From VFMC01 sp044238435 (lineage in GTDB: Bacteria; Actinomycetota; Acidimicrobiia; Acidimicrobiales; Ilumatobacteraceae), in contig JBIIDH010000016.1 in assembly GCA_044238435.1 (NCBI GenBank), forward strand, positions 1 to 45,453: a DNA stretch of 45,453 nucleotides, read 5' to 3'. How positions within the stretch are numbered: the first letter of the stretch is position 1; each line of letters starts with the position of its first letter. Below, piece by piece: positions 1-8,213 of this stretch. A program made the position numbers and the translations under genes. The notes under the pieces are model-generated. The model searched no databases. It had not been told where the DNA came from and worked only from the letters and a program-made list of their open reading frames with translations.

Positions 1-1
1 G

Positions 2-694
2 CGCAAGCCGTTCAGCGTGGTGCTGTTCGACGAGATCGAAAAGGCCCACCCCGACGTGTTCAACACGTTGCTGCAGATCCTCGAAGAGGGTCGCCTCACC
101 GACAGCCAGGGCCGTACGGTCGACTTCCGCAACACCGTGCTCATCATGACCTCGAACCTCGGCTCGAGCGATCTGCGCAAGGGCAACGTCGGCTTCACCA
201 AGGGCGACTCGGCCATGACGTACGAGCGCATGAAGGACAAGGTGATGGACGCCCTGAAGGGTCACTTCCGTCCCGAGTTCCTGAACCGTGTCGACGAGCT
301 CATCGTGTTCCACGAACTCGCCCGCGACGAGGTGATGCAGATGGTCGATCTCATGACCAAGCGCCTCAGCGGCCAGCTCGAGAGCCAGGGCCTCGGCATC
401 GAGCTCACCGACAGCGCCAAGGAGTTCCTGGCCACCAAGGGCTACGACCCGCAGCTCGGCGCTCGTCCGCTGCGCCGCGCCATCCAGCGCATGGTGGAAG
501 ACGTCCTCAGCGAGAAGATCCTGTACAAGGAGTTCCACGCCGGTCAGATCATCGTGGTCGATACCGAGGACGACCCCGACCGCGAGGGCGAGCGGCGCCT
601 CAGTTTCCAGGGGGTCGAGGGCATCCAGCCTCCGTCCGTGGTGGAACTGGCGGCCACAGGCGCCAGCGAGGTCGAACCACCGGCGGTCGACTGA
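2..694 (+). CDS. clpC: ClpC ATPase, C-terminal part (cut by window edge)
   Basis: This is the last ~230 residues of a ClpC-type AAA+ unfoldase, which unfolds substrates and feeds them to the ClpP peptidase in the cytoplasm. The frame is open from base 2 and the gene starts outside the window. Visible are the Walker B stretch VVLFDEIEKAHPDV, the segment NTVLIMTSNLGS with the sensor 1 Asn, FRPEFLNRVDE, and the sensor 2 region GARPLRRAIQR of the second ATPase module, followed by the small C-terminal domain and a Pro/Val/Glu-rich tail of about 40 residues. ClpC rather than ClpA or ClpB fits an actinomycete. Nothing seen suggests damage; it ends with TGA 56 bases before the next gene. Confidence 0.93.
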   Translation, partial: RKPFSVVLFDEIEKAHPDVFNTLLQILEEGRLTDSQGRTVDFRNTVLIMTSNLGSSDLRKGNVGFTKGDSAMTYERMKDKVMDALKGHFRPEFLNRVDELIVFHELARDEVMQMVDLMTKRLSGQLESQGLGIELTDSAKEFLATKGYDPQLGARPLRRAIQRMVEDVLSEKILYKEFHAGQIIVVDTEDDPDREGERRLSFQGVEGIQPPSVVELAATGASEVEPPAVD

Positions 695-713
695 CCGGTT
701 TCGGCAACTCTGC

Positions 714-719
714 TACTGT
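714..719 (+). promoter_or_regulatory. Possible -10 element of the DUF4389 gene
   Basis: TACTGT lies about 31 bases before the ATG at 751, and a purine-rich ribosome site (AGGGGGCAG, about 740-748) follows. The downstream gene could therefore have its own leadered transcript. No convincing -35 was found. Confidence 0.35.
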
Positions 720-750
720 CCGCGGTCGGGAACCGACCTAGGGGGCAGTC

Positions 751-1305
751 ATGGCATCCATCACACTCGACATCGAGTACACCGAGCCGCGCAGTCGGCT
801 CACCAACTTCTTCCGCTACATCCTCGCCATCCCGCACCTCATCGTGGTGGGTGCCTTGTCGTATGTGGCGCAGCTCGTGACAGTGGTGCAGTGGCTGATC
901 ATCCTGTTCACCGGCAAGCGCAACCAGGGCATCTGGAACTTCACCAACGGGGTGCTGAACTGGCAGGTCCGTGCGATCACCTACCTCAGCATGATGTTCG
1001 ACGCCTATCCGAACTTCGGTTTCGAGGGTCGCAACGAGCCGGTGCGGTACGGCGCCACCTACGAGGCCGAGGCAAGCCGACTCACCAACGGGTTGCGCTT
1101 CATCTGGGCCATCCCGGCCATCGTGATCGCCGCACTGCTGTCGATCGCAGGCACGGTGCTGGCCATCGTGTGCTGGGTCGCCATCATCGTCACCGGCAAG
1201 CAGCCTCGTGGCATGTTCGACTTCCTGTTGAAGGTGCACCGGTACTGCACCCGCACCAACGCCTACACGATGCTGCTCACCGACACGTATCCGGCCTTCG
1301 AGTGA
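751..1305 (+). CDS. DUF4389 membrane protein with internal duplication
   Basis: A 184-residue integral membrane protein of the DUF4389 type; no function is known to me. The sequence is a tandem duplication. Residues ~16-30 (RLTNFFRYILAIPHLIV) and ~112-128 (RLTNGLRFIWAIPAIVI) match, and each is followed by a hydrophobic segment ending in FTGK or VTGK and a second conserved stretch ending in a DAYPNF or DTYPAF motif. Two strong hydrophobic hairpin segments are visible (about 23-53 and 118-147). The start is fixed by the strong ribosome site AGGGGGCAG 3 bases upstream. It lies between clpC and a lipoprotein gene, all on the plus strand, which does not reveal its role. Confidence 0.75.
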   Translation: MASITLDIEYTEPRSRLTNFFRYILAIPHLIVVGALSYVAQLVTVVQWLIILFTGKRNQGIWNFTNGVLNWQVRAITYLSMMFDAYPNFGFEGRNEPVRYGATYEAEASRLTNGLRFIWAIPAIVIAALLSIAGTVLAIVCWVAIIVTGKQPRGMFDFLLKVHRYCTRTNAYTMLLTDTYPAFE

Positions 1306-1350
1306 TCGGCTGCACCGCCCAGCACCCGTGAGGAGTGCCAGAATCGGCGG

Positions 1351-2172
1351 GTGCGGGTGTTCGGGCCGAGCGGTCGGCGACAGATGACGAGGCGACGAGC
1401 CGGGCTGCGGGCCGGGCTGCTCGTCGTGCTCGCCATCGCGCTCACCGCCTGTCGGGTCGATGTGGTAGTCGACGTCGAGATGGTCGAGAACGGCAGCGGC
1501 ATCGTCACCATCACCGCAGTGGCTGACGCCGAACTGGTGGCCCGCGCGCCAGGCCTCGCAGAGGATCTGCGTTTCGACGATCTGCTCGCTGCCGGGTGGG
1601 TGCTCGAGGGCCCCGCAACCACTGCCGACGGCGGTCTGTCGGTGGTGTTGCGCCACACCTTCTCGTCGCCCGAACAGGCCACGGCACTGATCGCCTCGCT
1701 GAACGGCACCGACGGCCCGTTCGAGGCAGCATCACTGTCGCGCACCGCATCGAAGCGGCAGATCGACTACGCCCTCACTGGCGGGGCGCGCATGGAGGCC
1801 GGCCTCGCATCGTTCGCCGACCCCGATCTGCTCGCCAGTGTGGGCGCCACGCCATACGCCGACAGCATCGCCTCGGGCGGCTTCACACCCGACCAGGTGG
1901 TCGGGTTGTCGTTCAGCGTGTCGCTGCCAGGTTCGGTGAACGGCACCACGGGCGCCGTCGACCCTGCCGGCGGCGAAGGCCGGGTGCGCTGGATCATCCC
2001 GATCGACGGCTCGCCACTCGACCTCGCCACCACCTCGACGGTGTCGCTGGAGCGCAGTTCGCTGTGGAACGTGCTGGCCACGGTGGCCCTGGTGGTTCTG
2101 GTGGCATGGGTGGTTGCGTCGGTGGTGCTGATCGCTCTCGTCGCCCGCGCCCGCCGCCGCCGGACCCGCTGA
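1351..2172 (+). CDS. LppM-like lipoprotein with C-terminal membrane anchor
   Basis: A secreted, probably lipidated protein resembling the LppM family of actinobacteria. The N-terminus has an Arg-rich stretch, a hydrophobic core and a lipobox LTAC with the Cys at about residue 34. After the Cys comes RVDVVVDVEMVENGSG, the beta-rich opening typical of this family. A single transmembrane helix (about 238-265) with an Arg-rich tail closes the protein, so it is tethered at both ends. GTG 1351 was chosen because CAGAAT ends 6 bases before it, matching the leaderless pattern elsewhere in the window. ATG 1384 would give a shorter, equally plausible signal peptide (Cys at 23). In mycobacteria LppM is linked to phagosome handling; no such role is implied here. 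Confidence 0.65.
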   Translation: MRVFGPSGRRQMTRRRAGLRAGLLVVLAIALTACRVDVVVDVEMVENGSGIVTITAVADAELVARAPGLAEDLRFDDLLAAGWVLEGPATTADGGLSVVLRHTFSSPEQATALIASLNGTDGPFEAASLSRTASKRQIDYALTGGARMEAGLASFADPDLLASVGATPYADSIASGGFTPDQVVGLSFSVSLPGSVNGTTGAVDPAGGEGRVRWIIPIDGSPLDLATTSTVSLERSSLWNVLATVALVVLVAWVVASVVLIALVARARRRRTR

Positions 2173-2207
2173 CCGGGCCGGGAAGCACGCGCGCCACACC
2201 CCCGCGG

Positions 2208-2213
2208 TACGGT
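2208..2213 (+). promoter_or_regulatory. -10 element of radA, leaderless spacing
   Basis: TACGGT ends 7 bases before the ATG of radA at 2221, so transcription would begin at or next to the start codon. No ribosome site is present between them. Confidence 0.5.
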
Positions 2214-2220
2214 CGCAGCG

Positions 2221-3576
2221 ATGGCCAAAGTCCGACTCGTCTACCGCTGCACCGACTGTGGCGCCGCCGCCCCGAAGTGGGCCGGGCAGTGCGGGTCGTG
2301 CCGCGCCTGGAACACCCTCGTCGAAGAGGTCGAGGCGCCCGATGCCCCTTCGTCGCTGGTGCCGATCGGGCCCGGTTCGGTGGCCCGACCCATCGTCGAG
2401 GTGAACAGCACCGAGGGCGGCCCGCGCCCCACCGGCATCGCCGAGCTCGACCGGGTGCTGGGCGACGGCCTGGTCCCCGGCTCGGTGGTGCTGCTCGGCG
2501 GCGAGCCGGGCATCGGCAAGAGCACCCTGCTGTTGCAGTTGTTGGCCGCCTGGCCCGGCCGCACGCTCTACATCAGCGCCGAAGAGAGCGCGTCGCAGGT
2601 GCGGTTGCGCGCCGACCGACTGGGCGCCCTCGGCCCCGACCTGTGGCTGCTCACCGAGACGATGCTGCCCCACATCGTGGCGGCAATCGAACAGGTGCAG
2701 CCCAGTCTGGTGGTGGTCGACAGCATCCAGACCATCGCCGACCCCGAACTCGGCTCGGCCCCAGGCAGCGTGGTGCAGGTGCGCGGCTGTGCGGCACGCC
2801 TGGTGCACGAGGCCAAGTCGCGCGACGTGCCCGTGGTGCTGGTGGGTCATGTCACCAAGGAGGGCAACCTGGCCGGGCCTCGGGTGCTCGAGCACGTGGT
2901 CGACGTGGTGCTCGGGTTCGAGGGCGACCGCCATCACTCACTGCGTCTGCTGCGTGCGGTGAAGAACCGCTTCGGCCCCACCGACGAGTTGGGTCTGTTC
3001 GAGATGGGCGAACTGGGCCTCACCGGGGTGCCCGATGCGAGCAGCCTGTTCCTGGCCGACCGGCGCACCGGGGTGCCCGGGTCGGCGGTGCTGCCCACGC
3101 TCGAGGGCCAGCGGCCGATGCTGGTCGAGGTGCAGGCGCTCACCAACGTCACCACCAGCGGCGCACCACCGCGGCGCAGCGTGCAGGGCCTCGACCCCGG
3201 GCGCCTCGCGCTGTTGCTGGCCGTGCTCGACCGGCGGGCGCGCATCAGCACCGCCAACACCGAGGTGTACGCATCGGTGGTGGGTGGCACCCGCCTGGGC
3301 GAACCGGGTGCCGACCTGGCGCTGTGCCTGGCGCTCGTCAGCGCGCTGGCCGGCAAGCCGCTGCCCCCTGATCTGGTGGTGTTCGGTGAGGTGGGCCTGG
3401 CCGGTGAGGTGCGCCAGGTCGGTCATGCCAAGCGGCGGCTCATCGAGGCGGCCCGTCTGGGGTTCCGCCGCGCCATCGTGCCGGCTCACTCGCCCGACGG
3501 GGTCGAGGGCATGTCGGTGCAGCGAGTGGCCACCCTCACCGAGGCACTGTCGGCCGCCGGCCTCACCGGTCCGTAG
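2221..3576 (+). CDS. radA: DNA repair protein RadA
   Basis: A 451-residue RadA (Sms) protein, the RecA-like branch-migration ATPase that processes recombination intermediates. Order of parts: an N-terminal C4 zinc finger (Cys10, 13, 24, 27; CTDCG...CGSC), a RecA-type ATPase core with Walker A GGEPGIGKST (about 93-102), the RadA-specific KNRFG motif (248-252), and a C-terminal Lon-protease-like domain without proteolytic use in this family. Length is normal. disA begins 10 bases after the stop, an arrangement common in Firmicutes and Actinobacteria, and it links DNA lesion sensing by DisA to repair. Confidence 0.97.
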   Translation: MAKVRLVYRCTDCGAAAPKWAGQCGSCRAWNTLVEEVEAPDAPSSLVPIGPGSVARPIVEVNSTEGGPRPTGIAELDRVLGDGLVPGSVVLLGGEPGIGKSTLLLQLLAAWPGRTLYISAEESASQVRLRADRLGALGPDLWLLTETMLPHIVAAIEQVQPSLVVVDSIQTIADPELGSAPGSVVQVRGCAARLVHEAKSRDVPVVLVGHVTKEGNLAGPRVLEHVVDVVLGFEGDRHHSLRLLRAVKNRFGPTDELGLFEMGELGLTGVPDASSLFLADRRTGVPGSAVLPTLEGQRPMLVEVQALTNVTTSGAPPRRSVQGLDPGRLALLLAVLDRRARISTANTEVYASVVGGTRLGEPGADLALCLALVSALAGKPLPPDLVVFGEVGLAGEVRQVGHAKRRLIEAARLGFRRAIVPAHSPDGVEGMSVQRVATLTEALSAAGLTGP

Positions 3577-3579
3577 AAT
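3574..3579 (+). promoter_or_regulatory. -10 element of disA, leaderless spacing
   Basis: TAGAAT overlaps the radA stop codon and ends 7 bases before the disA ATG at 3587. disA could thus be transcribed alone as a leaderless mRNA as well as from radA. Confidence 0.5.
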
Positions 3580-3586
3580 CGGGGCC

Positions 3587-4576
3587 ATGTCCAGCACCAG
3601 TCCGGCCGACGCATTCCACGTGGCACTCGCCGCGGTCGCCCCGGGCACACCACTGCGCGACGGCCTCGACCGCATCGTGCGCGCCAAGATGGGTGCGTTG
3701 GTCGTGCTCGACGACAGCGCCGATGTGCTGTCGATCTGCAGCGGCGGCTTCCTGCTCGACGCCCCGTTCAGCCCGCAGCGGCTCAGCGAGTTGGCGAAGA
3801 TGGACGGCGCCATCATCCTCAGCGCCGACCGCACCCGCATCGCTCGGGCCAACGTGCACCTCGTGCCCGACCCCACCGTGCCCACCAGCGAGACGGGCAC
3901 CCGGCACCGCACCGCCGAACGAGTCGCCCGGTCGCTGCAGGTACCCGTGGTGAGCGTGAGCGAGGAGATGAGCCTCATCAACGTGTACGCCGCCGGCACC
4001 AAGCATCAGGTGCAAGACATCGGCCGCCTGCTCGACCGCGCCAACCAGGCCCTGCAGACCCTCGAGCGCTACAAGGCCCGGCTCGACGATGCGCTCGCCA
4101 ACCTCACCGCGCTCGAGATGGGCGATGTCGTCACGGTGCGCGATGTGGTGACGGTGGTGCAGCGCGGCGACATGGTGCACCGCATCGCCACCGAGCTCGA
4201 GACGATGATCATCGAACTCGGCGTCGACGCCCGACTGCTGCGGCTGCAACTCGACGAGCTGTACGGCGAGGTCGACGAGGAGTGCGCCCTGGTGGCCGCC
4301 GACTACCCCTCCATCGCCGCCAGCGCCACGCTCACGGCACTCGACGGCGACCTCCCGGCGGCTCCGCGCGGTTTGCGCCTGCTCGCCCGGGTGCCGGGCC
4401 TGTCGTCCGACGAGGCCGAGGCGGTGGTCGACTGTTTCGGCGAGATCGGCGCCCTGCAGCGCGCCACCGTGGCCGACATCGGCGCCGTGCCCGGCATCGA
4501 CCTGGCCCAAGCCGCCAGCATCAAAGAGACCCTCGACCGACGCACCGAGTCGGCCATCCTCGACCACTACGCCTGA
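3587..4576 (+). CDS. disA: Diadenylate cyclase DisA (c-di-AMP synthase)
   Basis: A 329-residue DisA, the DNA-integrity scanning protein that makes c-di-AMP from two ATP. The N-terminal DAC domain shows both catalytic motifs: Asp73-Gly74-Ala75 (in MDGAII) and Arg106-His107-Arg108 (in GTRHRTAE). A long helical linker follows (about 145-250), then a C-terminal helix-hairpin-helix DNA-binding domain (LLARVPGLSSDEAEAVV and IGAVPGIDLAQAASI). The ATG at 3587 is chosen by the family start and the -10 hexamer 7 bases upstream; reading further 5' would run into radA. No c-di-AMP phosphodiesterase is present in the window. Confidence 0.97.
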   Translation: MSSTSPADAFHVALAAVAPGTPLRDGLDRIVRAKMGALVVLDDSADVLSICSGGFLLDAPFSPQRLSELAKMDGAIILSADRTRIARANVHLVPDPTVPTSETGTRHRTAERVARSLQVPVVSVSEEMSLINVYAAGTKHQVQDIGRLLDRANQALQTLERYKARLDDALANLTALEMGDVVTVRDVVTVVQRGDMVHRIATELETMIIELGVDARLLRLQLDELYGEVDEECALVAADYPSIAASATLTALDGDLPAAPRGLRLLARVPGLSSDEAEAVVDCFGEIGALQRATVADIGAVPGIDLAQAASIKETLDRRTESAILDHYA

Positions 4577-4607
4577 GCAACTACGGCGTAGCCGGTCCAA
4601 CGGTGCC

Positions 4608-4630
4608 GCCGGTGTCGGACGCACACCGGC
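4608..4630 (+). terminator. Hairpin after disA
   Basis: GCCGGTGT and ACACCGGC form an 8-base-pair stem around a 7-base loop, 32 bases after the disA stop. No T-run follows, so it is a terminator-like hairpin rather than a classical intrinsic terminator. Confidence 0.45.
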
Positions 4631-4682
4631 CGCGCGCGTGGCGACCTCTACACTCGTCGCCACCAGACGCCGGGAGGAACTG

Positions 4683-5045
4683 ATGAAGGTCGGATATGTG
4701 GTGCTGTACGTGACCGACGAGGCGTCATGTCTGCGGTTCTGGACCGAGCAGGTCGGTATGGTCGAGAAAGGCCGCACACACGCCGGGGCGTTCTCCATCG
4801 TGCAGGTCGGGTTCCCGGATCAGGACTTCGCCTTCGAGTTGGTTCCGCTGGCGCTCATGAAGGACAACCCCGACGGCCTCGATCTGGCGACGCCGTCGAT
4901 CGCGTTCCGAGTGGACGATCTCGCCGCCACCCGCGCCGGGCTCGTTGCCAAGGGAGTGCAGGCAACCGAACTGGGCGAGCACTCCGGCATCGCGTCGTTC
5001 GCGTTCCCCGACAACGAAGGCCGCTGGTTCGCAGTCATCGAGTGA
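4683..5045 (+). CDS. VOC (glyoxalase/bleomycin-resistance fold) protein
   Basis: A 120-residue single-chain VOC protein with the pattern of two beta-alpha-beta-beta-beta units: MKVGYVVLYVTDEASCLRFW at the start, an ELV metal-ligand-like position in the middle (FAFELVPLA) and SFAFPDNEGRWFAVIE at the end. Members bind a divalent metal and act on varied small molecules, so the substrate cannot be named. The ATG at 4683 follows a good ribosome site (GGGAGGAACTG), and a -10-like TACACT sits at 4649-4654. It converges on the next gene, which ends 24 bases away on the other strand. Confidence 0.8.
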   Translation: MKVGYVVLYVTDEASCLRFWTEQVGMVEKGRTHAGAFSIVQVGFPDQDFAFELVPLALMKDNPDGLDLATPSIAFRVDDLAATRAGLVAKGVQATELGEHSGIASFAFPDNEGRWFAVIE

Positions 5046-5069
5046 TCCTGCGGCCGACCGCATACCGGT

Positions 5070-6071
5070 TCAGGTCGGCAGATAGGTGGCCCGCAGGGTG
5101 GGTCGGCCCCCGTCGGCCACGGCAACCAGGCCGTCGTCGACCAACTTCACGAGATGCGACAGCACGCTGCGCCGGGCGGGCTTGTGCAGTTCCTTGCGCA
5201 CATCGGCGTACAGCACCTTCACCATCGCGGCGATCGAGGTCTGGCCGCCCCGCACCGCGGCCAGCACCTGTGCTTCACGCCCGAGCCGGTGGGCGAGGAA
5301 CGCGGCGAGGAACGGCTGGGGGGCGGTGACCGGTGCGCCGTGCGTGGGCCACAGCGTGGCGTCGTTGCGGGCCGCCACACGGTGCAGCGACTCGAAGTAG
5401 GCGCGCATGTCGCCGTCGGGCGGGGCGATGACGGTGGTGCTCCACCCCATCACGTGGTCGCCACTGAACAGGGCCCGCTCCTGCTCGAAGGCGAAGCACA
5501 GGTGGTTCGACGTGTGACCCGGCGTGTGGATGGCGCGCATCGTGACCCCGTCGATCTCGGCCGCCACCTCGCCATCGGCAACGTGCACGGTGGGCACGAA
5601 GTCGAAGTCGGTGCTCTCCTCCATCGCCACCGGCTCCGTTGTCTCGGCCGAGTCGCTACCGGCATTGTCGTCGGTCTCGTCGTCGTCGTCATCGGCATCG
5701 TCGTCTTCGTCGGTGGCAGCAGCGTCGGCCTCGCTGGGGCGCGGATGTGCCCCGAAGCCCACCGTCGGCGCACCGGTGTGCTCGGCCAACCATGTGGCCA
5801 GCGGCGAGTGGTCGGCGTGGCAGTGGGTGACCAGCACGGCGGCCACGCGTCGGCCTTCGAGCGCGGCGGCGAGCGCGTCGCGATGTGCGTCGAGACGCGG
5901 GCCGGGGTCGATGACCACCACGTCGCGGCCGGCACCGATGATGTAGGTGCCCGTGCCGTGGTAGGTGAACTTCGACGGGTTGTGCGCCACGACGCGCATG
6001 ATGGCGGGCGACACCTGCACGGCCTCGCCGTAGCGGGGTTCAGCCAGCGTGACGAACGGGATGGTGGTCAT
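5070..6071 (-). CDS. Metallo-beta-lactamase fold hydrolase with acidic insert
   Basis: A 333-residue MBL-fold protein of the LACTB2/glyoxalase-II-like type. Metal ligands are complete: His83-x-His85-x-Asp87-His88 (THCHADHS), His186 (TPGH), Asp205 (SGDH) and His244 (PTHG). The C-terminal 60 residues look like a winged helix (VLSHLVKLVDDGLVAVADGG), as in LACTB2-type proteins. Between the first ligand group and His186 there is an unusual low-complexity acidic segment, about residues 120-155, with a core of 15 residues (121-135) that are Asp or Glu except for one Ala and one Thr. Its ATG overlaps the asparaginase stop by 4 bases, so the two are translationally coupled. Substrate unknown. Confidence 0.85.
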   Translation of the reverse strand: MTTIPFVTLAEPRYGEAVQVSPAIMRVVAHNPSKFTYHGTGTYIIGAGRDVVVIDPGPRLDAHRDALAAALEGRRVAAVLVTHCHADHSPLATWLAEHTGAPTVGFGAHPRPSEADAAATDEDDDADDDDDETDDNAGSDSAETTEPVAMEESTDFDFVPTVHVADGEVAAEIDGVTMRAIHTPGHTSNHLCFAFEQERALFSGDHVMGWSTTVIAPPDGDMRAYFESLHRVAARNDATLWPTHGAPVTAPQPFLAAFLAHRLGREAQVLAAVRGGQTSIAAMVKVLYADVRKELHKPARRSVLSHLVKLVDDGLVAVADGGRPTLRATYLPT

Positions 6072-7024
6072 GACAGCAGTGCCCGCACCTCGCCCACCAC
6101 CCGACCGTGGCCGCGGATGTGCTCGGCCACCAGTGGCGCCACCTCGTCGGTGGCCACCCCCAGGCGGGCCAGCGCGGCGAGCATCAGCGGAGGCCGGGCC
6201 CGGTTGGCGCCGTCGGCGATCTTCAACGCGACGGCACGCCCGTCGGGCAGCGCCGCCGCGAACACACCGTCGGCACCGTCTTTGGCCATCAGCCCCGGCA
6301 CATGGCGCATGAACGCCGTGACGTCGCGCTGTTCGCCACCCACCATCTCGGGGTGGGTGGTCATGGCGGTGTACACCGCATCGCCGGCAGTACCGGCGGC
6401 ACCCGTGGCGATCGAGCGGAAACAACGGGCGAGACCCACGAGCGACATCACATGCGCCGGGGCGCCGCAGCCGTCGACACCGATGTGCGGCGGCGTCTCG
6501 CCGGCCAGGTCGGCGATGGTGGCGGTGATTCGCTGCTGCAGCGGATGGTCGACCGAGAGGTACGAGGCGTCGCGCGGCCAATCGTTCAGCACGCAGGTGG
6601 CCACCATGCCGCTGTGCTTGCCGCTGCAGTTCATCTGCACGGCAAGGCGACCGCCACCGGCGCGCAGCACGGCCTCGGCGGCAGCATCGTCGAGGGGGAG
6701 GTCGGGCGTGTTGGCCAGGGCCGACTCGTCGAGCCCGGCCGAGGCGAGGATGCGCCGCGCCGCAGCCACGTGCGTGGGCGTGCCGTCGTGGCTGGCGCAC
6801 ACCAGGGCCAGCAGGTCGGGCGGCAGCACCAGGCCGGCGCGCACCATCGCCACGGCCTGCATCGGCTTGTTCGAACTGCGCGGGTACACGGCCACCGACG
6901 GGTCGCCGACGGCGAACTCGACCCTGCCGTCGGGGCCCAGCGCCACCAGGGCCCCGAAGTGCACCGACTCGTCGAAGCCGCTGCGCGAGGTGATGGCCAC
7001 CGGCTCGTAGGCGTCAGCCAGCAT
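6068..7024 (-). CDS. Class 3 (Rhizobium etli-type) L-asparaginase
   Basis: A 318-residue asparaginase of the family named after the inducible R. etli enzyme, unrelated to bacterial type I/II asparaginases; it hydrolyses asparagine to aspartate and ammonia. The residues known to matter in that family are all recognisable: Ser50-x-x-Lys53 (SSNKPMQ), Ser78 (ASHDGTP), Cys133 and Lys136 (NCSGKHSGM), and Cys186 (DGCGAP), the Cys/Lys/Cys set forming the zinc site. The ATG at 7024 was chosen because the family begins close to it; it overlaps the end of the AI-2E gene by 11 bases. No signal peptide, so cytoplasmic. Confidence 0.88.
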   Translation of the reverse strand: MLADAYEPVAITSRSGFDESVHFGALVALGPDGRVEFAVGDPSVAVYPRSSNKPMQAVAMVRAGLVLPPDLLALVCASHDGTPTHVAAARRILASAGLDESALANTPDLPLDDAAAEAVLRAGGGRLAVQMNCSGKHSGMVATCVLNDWPRDASYLSVDHPLQQRITATIADLAGETPPHIGVDGCGAPAHVMSLVGLARCFRSIATGAAGTAGDAVYTAMTTHPEMVGGEQRDVTAFMRHVPGLMAKDGADGVFAAALPDGRAVALKIADGANRARPPLMLAALARLGVATDEVAPLVAEHIRGHGRVVGEVRALLS

Positions 7025-8213
7025 CGCTGCCGCCTGCTCTGCGGTTGGCCCGCGTCGCGCGACGCGACGGGTGCCCCGCCTCACGCGGGTCGATGACGGC
7101 CGTGAGGTGGCTGTCGACCACGTCGTAGCGCGTGCCCACTGCACCAACGACCGCCTGCAGCATGGCGGCCGCAGGCAGCGCGAGGAGCGCACCCACCCCG
7201 CCCAGTGCGGCACCCCCGGCCAGCGCCGCGCCGAACGCCACTGCAGGGTGCAACTCCATCGTGCGGGCAGTGATGCGCGGGGCGAAGATGTAGTTCTCGA
7301 TCTGCTGGTACACCACGATGGCGATGATGACCACCAGTGCCTTCACCGGTGAATCGATGAGCGTGATGACGATGGGCAGCAACCCGGCCAGATAGGTACC
7401 CACCACCGGCAGGAACTGGCTGATGAGACCCACCCAGATGGCGAGGGCCACGGGTGCCGCGGTACCCACCGCCTGGAACACGATCCAGTGGAACACCGCC
7501 GACAGGCCGGCCAGCAACGCCCTCGAGTAGAGGTAACCGCCGGTCTTGTCGATGGCCAGGTTCCATCCGATCAGAACGGTGCGCTGCCGTTCGGCCGGCA
7601 GGCGACTGCAGATTGCTCGCCGCAGCCGTGGCCCGTCGGCCACGAGGTAGAAGGTGAACAGCAGCACCGACAGGGCCTGCAGCAGCACGCCGAGCGCAGT
7701 GAGCGACAGCTGCAACGCCCGGTCGCCCTGGTTGCGGATGAACTGCTGCACCGCGCCATCAGGCCGGTTGATCTCGTCGATCACGTCGGCGGGGTTGATG
7801 TTCGAACCGAACAGGTCGTTGATGAAGTTCACCGACCGGATGACGTAGCGCTCGAGGTTCGACAACAGGTCGGCGATCTGCCCCGCCACCAATGTGCCCA
7901 TCGCCGACAGGAACAGGATGAACGCGATGAGCACACCGCCGAGGATGACCGCGGTGGCAGTACCGCGCCGCCAGCCCCGCGCTGCCAAACGGTTCACACC
8001 AGGCTCGACTGCGAACGAGAGGAACAGCGACACCAGCAGCAGCACCAGCAGGCTGCTGAGGCGACTGAACAACGACCGCGTGACCAGCGTGGCGAGGAAG
8101 CCCAACCAGAACACGGCGACGGCCGGAACCACCCAGCGCGGCATCCGCGACGAACCGGCGCCGTTGGGCGGCGACTCGGCGCCGGACGGGTTCGGGGTGG
8201 GCGCGTCGGTCAT
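7014..8213 (-). CDS. AI-2E family transporter
   Basis: A 399-residue membrane protein of the AI-2E exporter family (PF01594; TqsA/PerM-like). After a hydrophilic Pro/Ser-rich N-terminus (about 1-30) come two to three hydrophobic helices, a soluble-looking stretch (about 105-170, NLERYVIRSVNFINDLF), then helices with the family's C-terminal pattern QFLPVVGTYLAGLLPIVI and YQQIENYIFAPRI. Some family members export autoinducer-2, others act as Na+/H+ antiporters, so the substrate is open. Start ATG 8213 overlaps the preceding gene's stop by 4 bases. Confidence 0.88.
   Translation of the reverse strand: MTDAPTPNPSGAESPPNGAGSSRMPRWVVPAVAVFWLGFLATLVTRSLFSRLSSLLVLLLVSLFLSFAVEPGVNRLAARGWRRGTATAVILGGVLIAFILFLSAMGTLVAGQIADLLSNLERYVIRSVNFINDLFGSNINPADVIDEINRPDGAVQQFIRNQGDRALQLSLTALGVLLQALSVLLFTFYLVADGPRLRRAICSRLPAERQRTVLIGWNLAIDKTGGYLYSRALLAGLSAVFHWIVFQAVGTAAPVALAIWVGLISQFLPVVGTYLAGLLPIVITLIDSPVKALVVIIAIVVYQQIENYIFAPRITARTMELHPAVAFGAALAGGAALGGVGALLALPAAAMLQAVVGAVGTRYDVVDSHLTAVIDPREAGHPSRRATRANRRAGGSDAG

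Noticed and set aside
544..1656. Long minus-strand open frames opposite clpC and the DUF4389/lipoprotein genes
   Set aside because: They are His/Arg/Gly-rich mirror frames of high-GC coding DNA without any family motif, while the plus strand has recognisable proteins with starts and ribosome sites.
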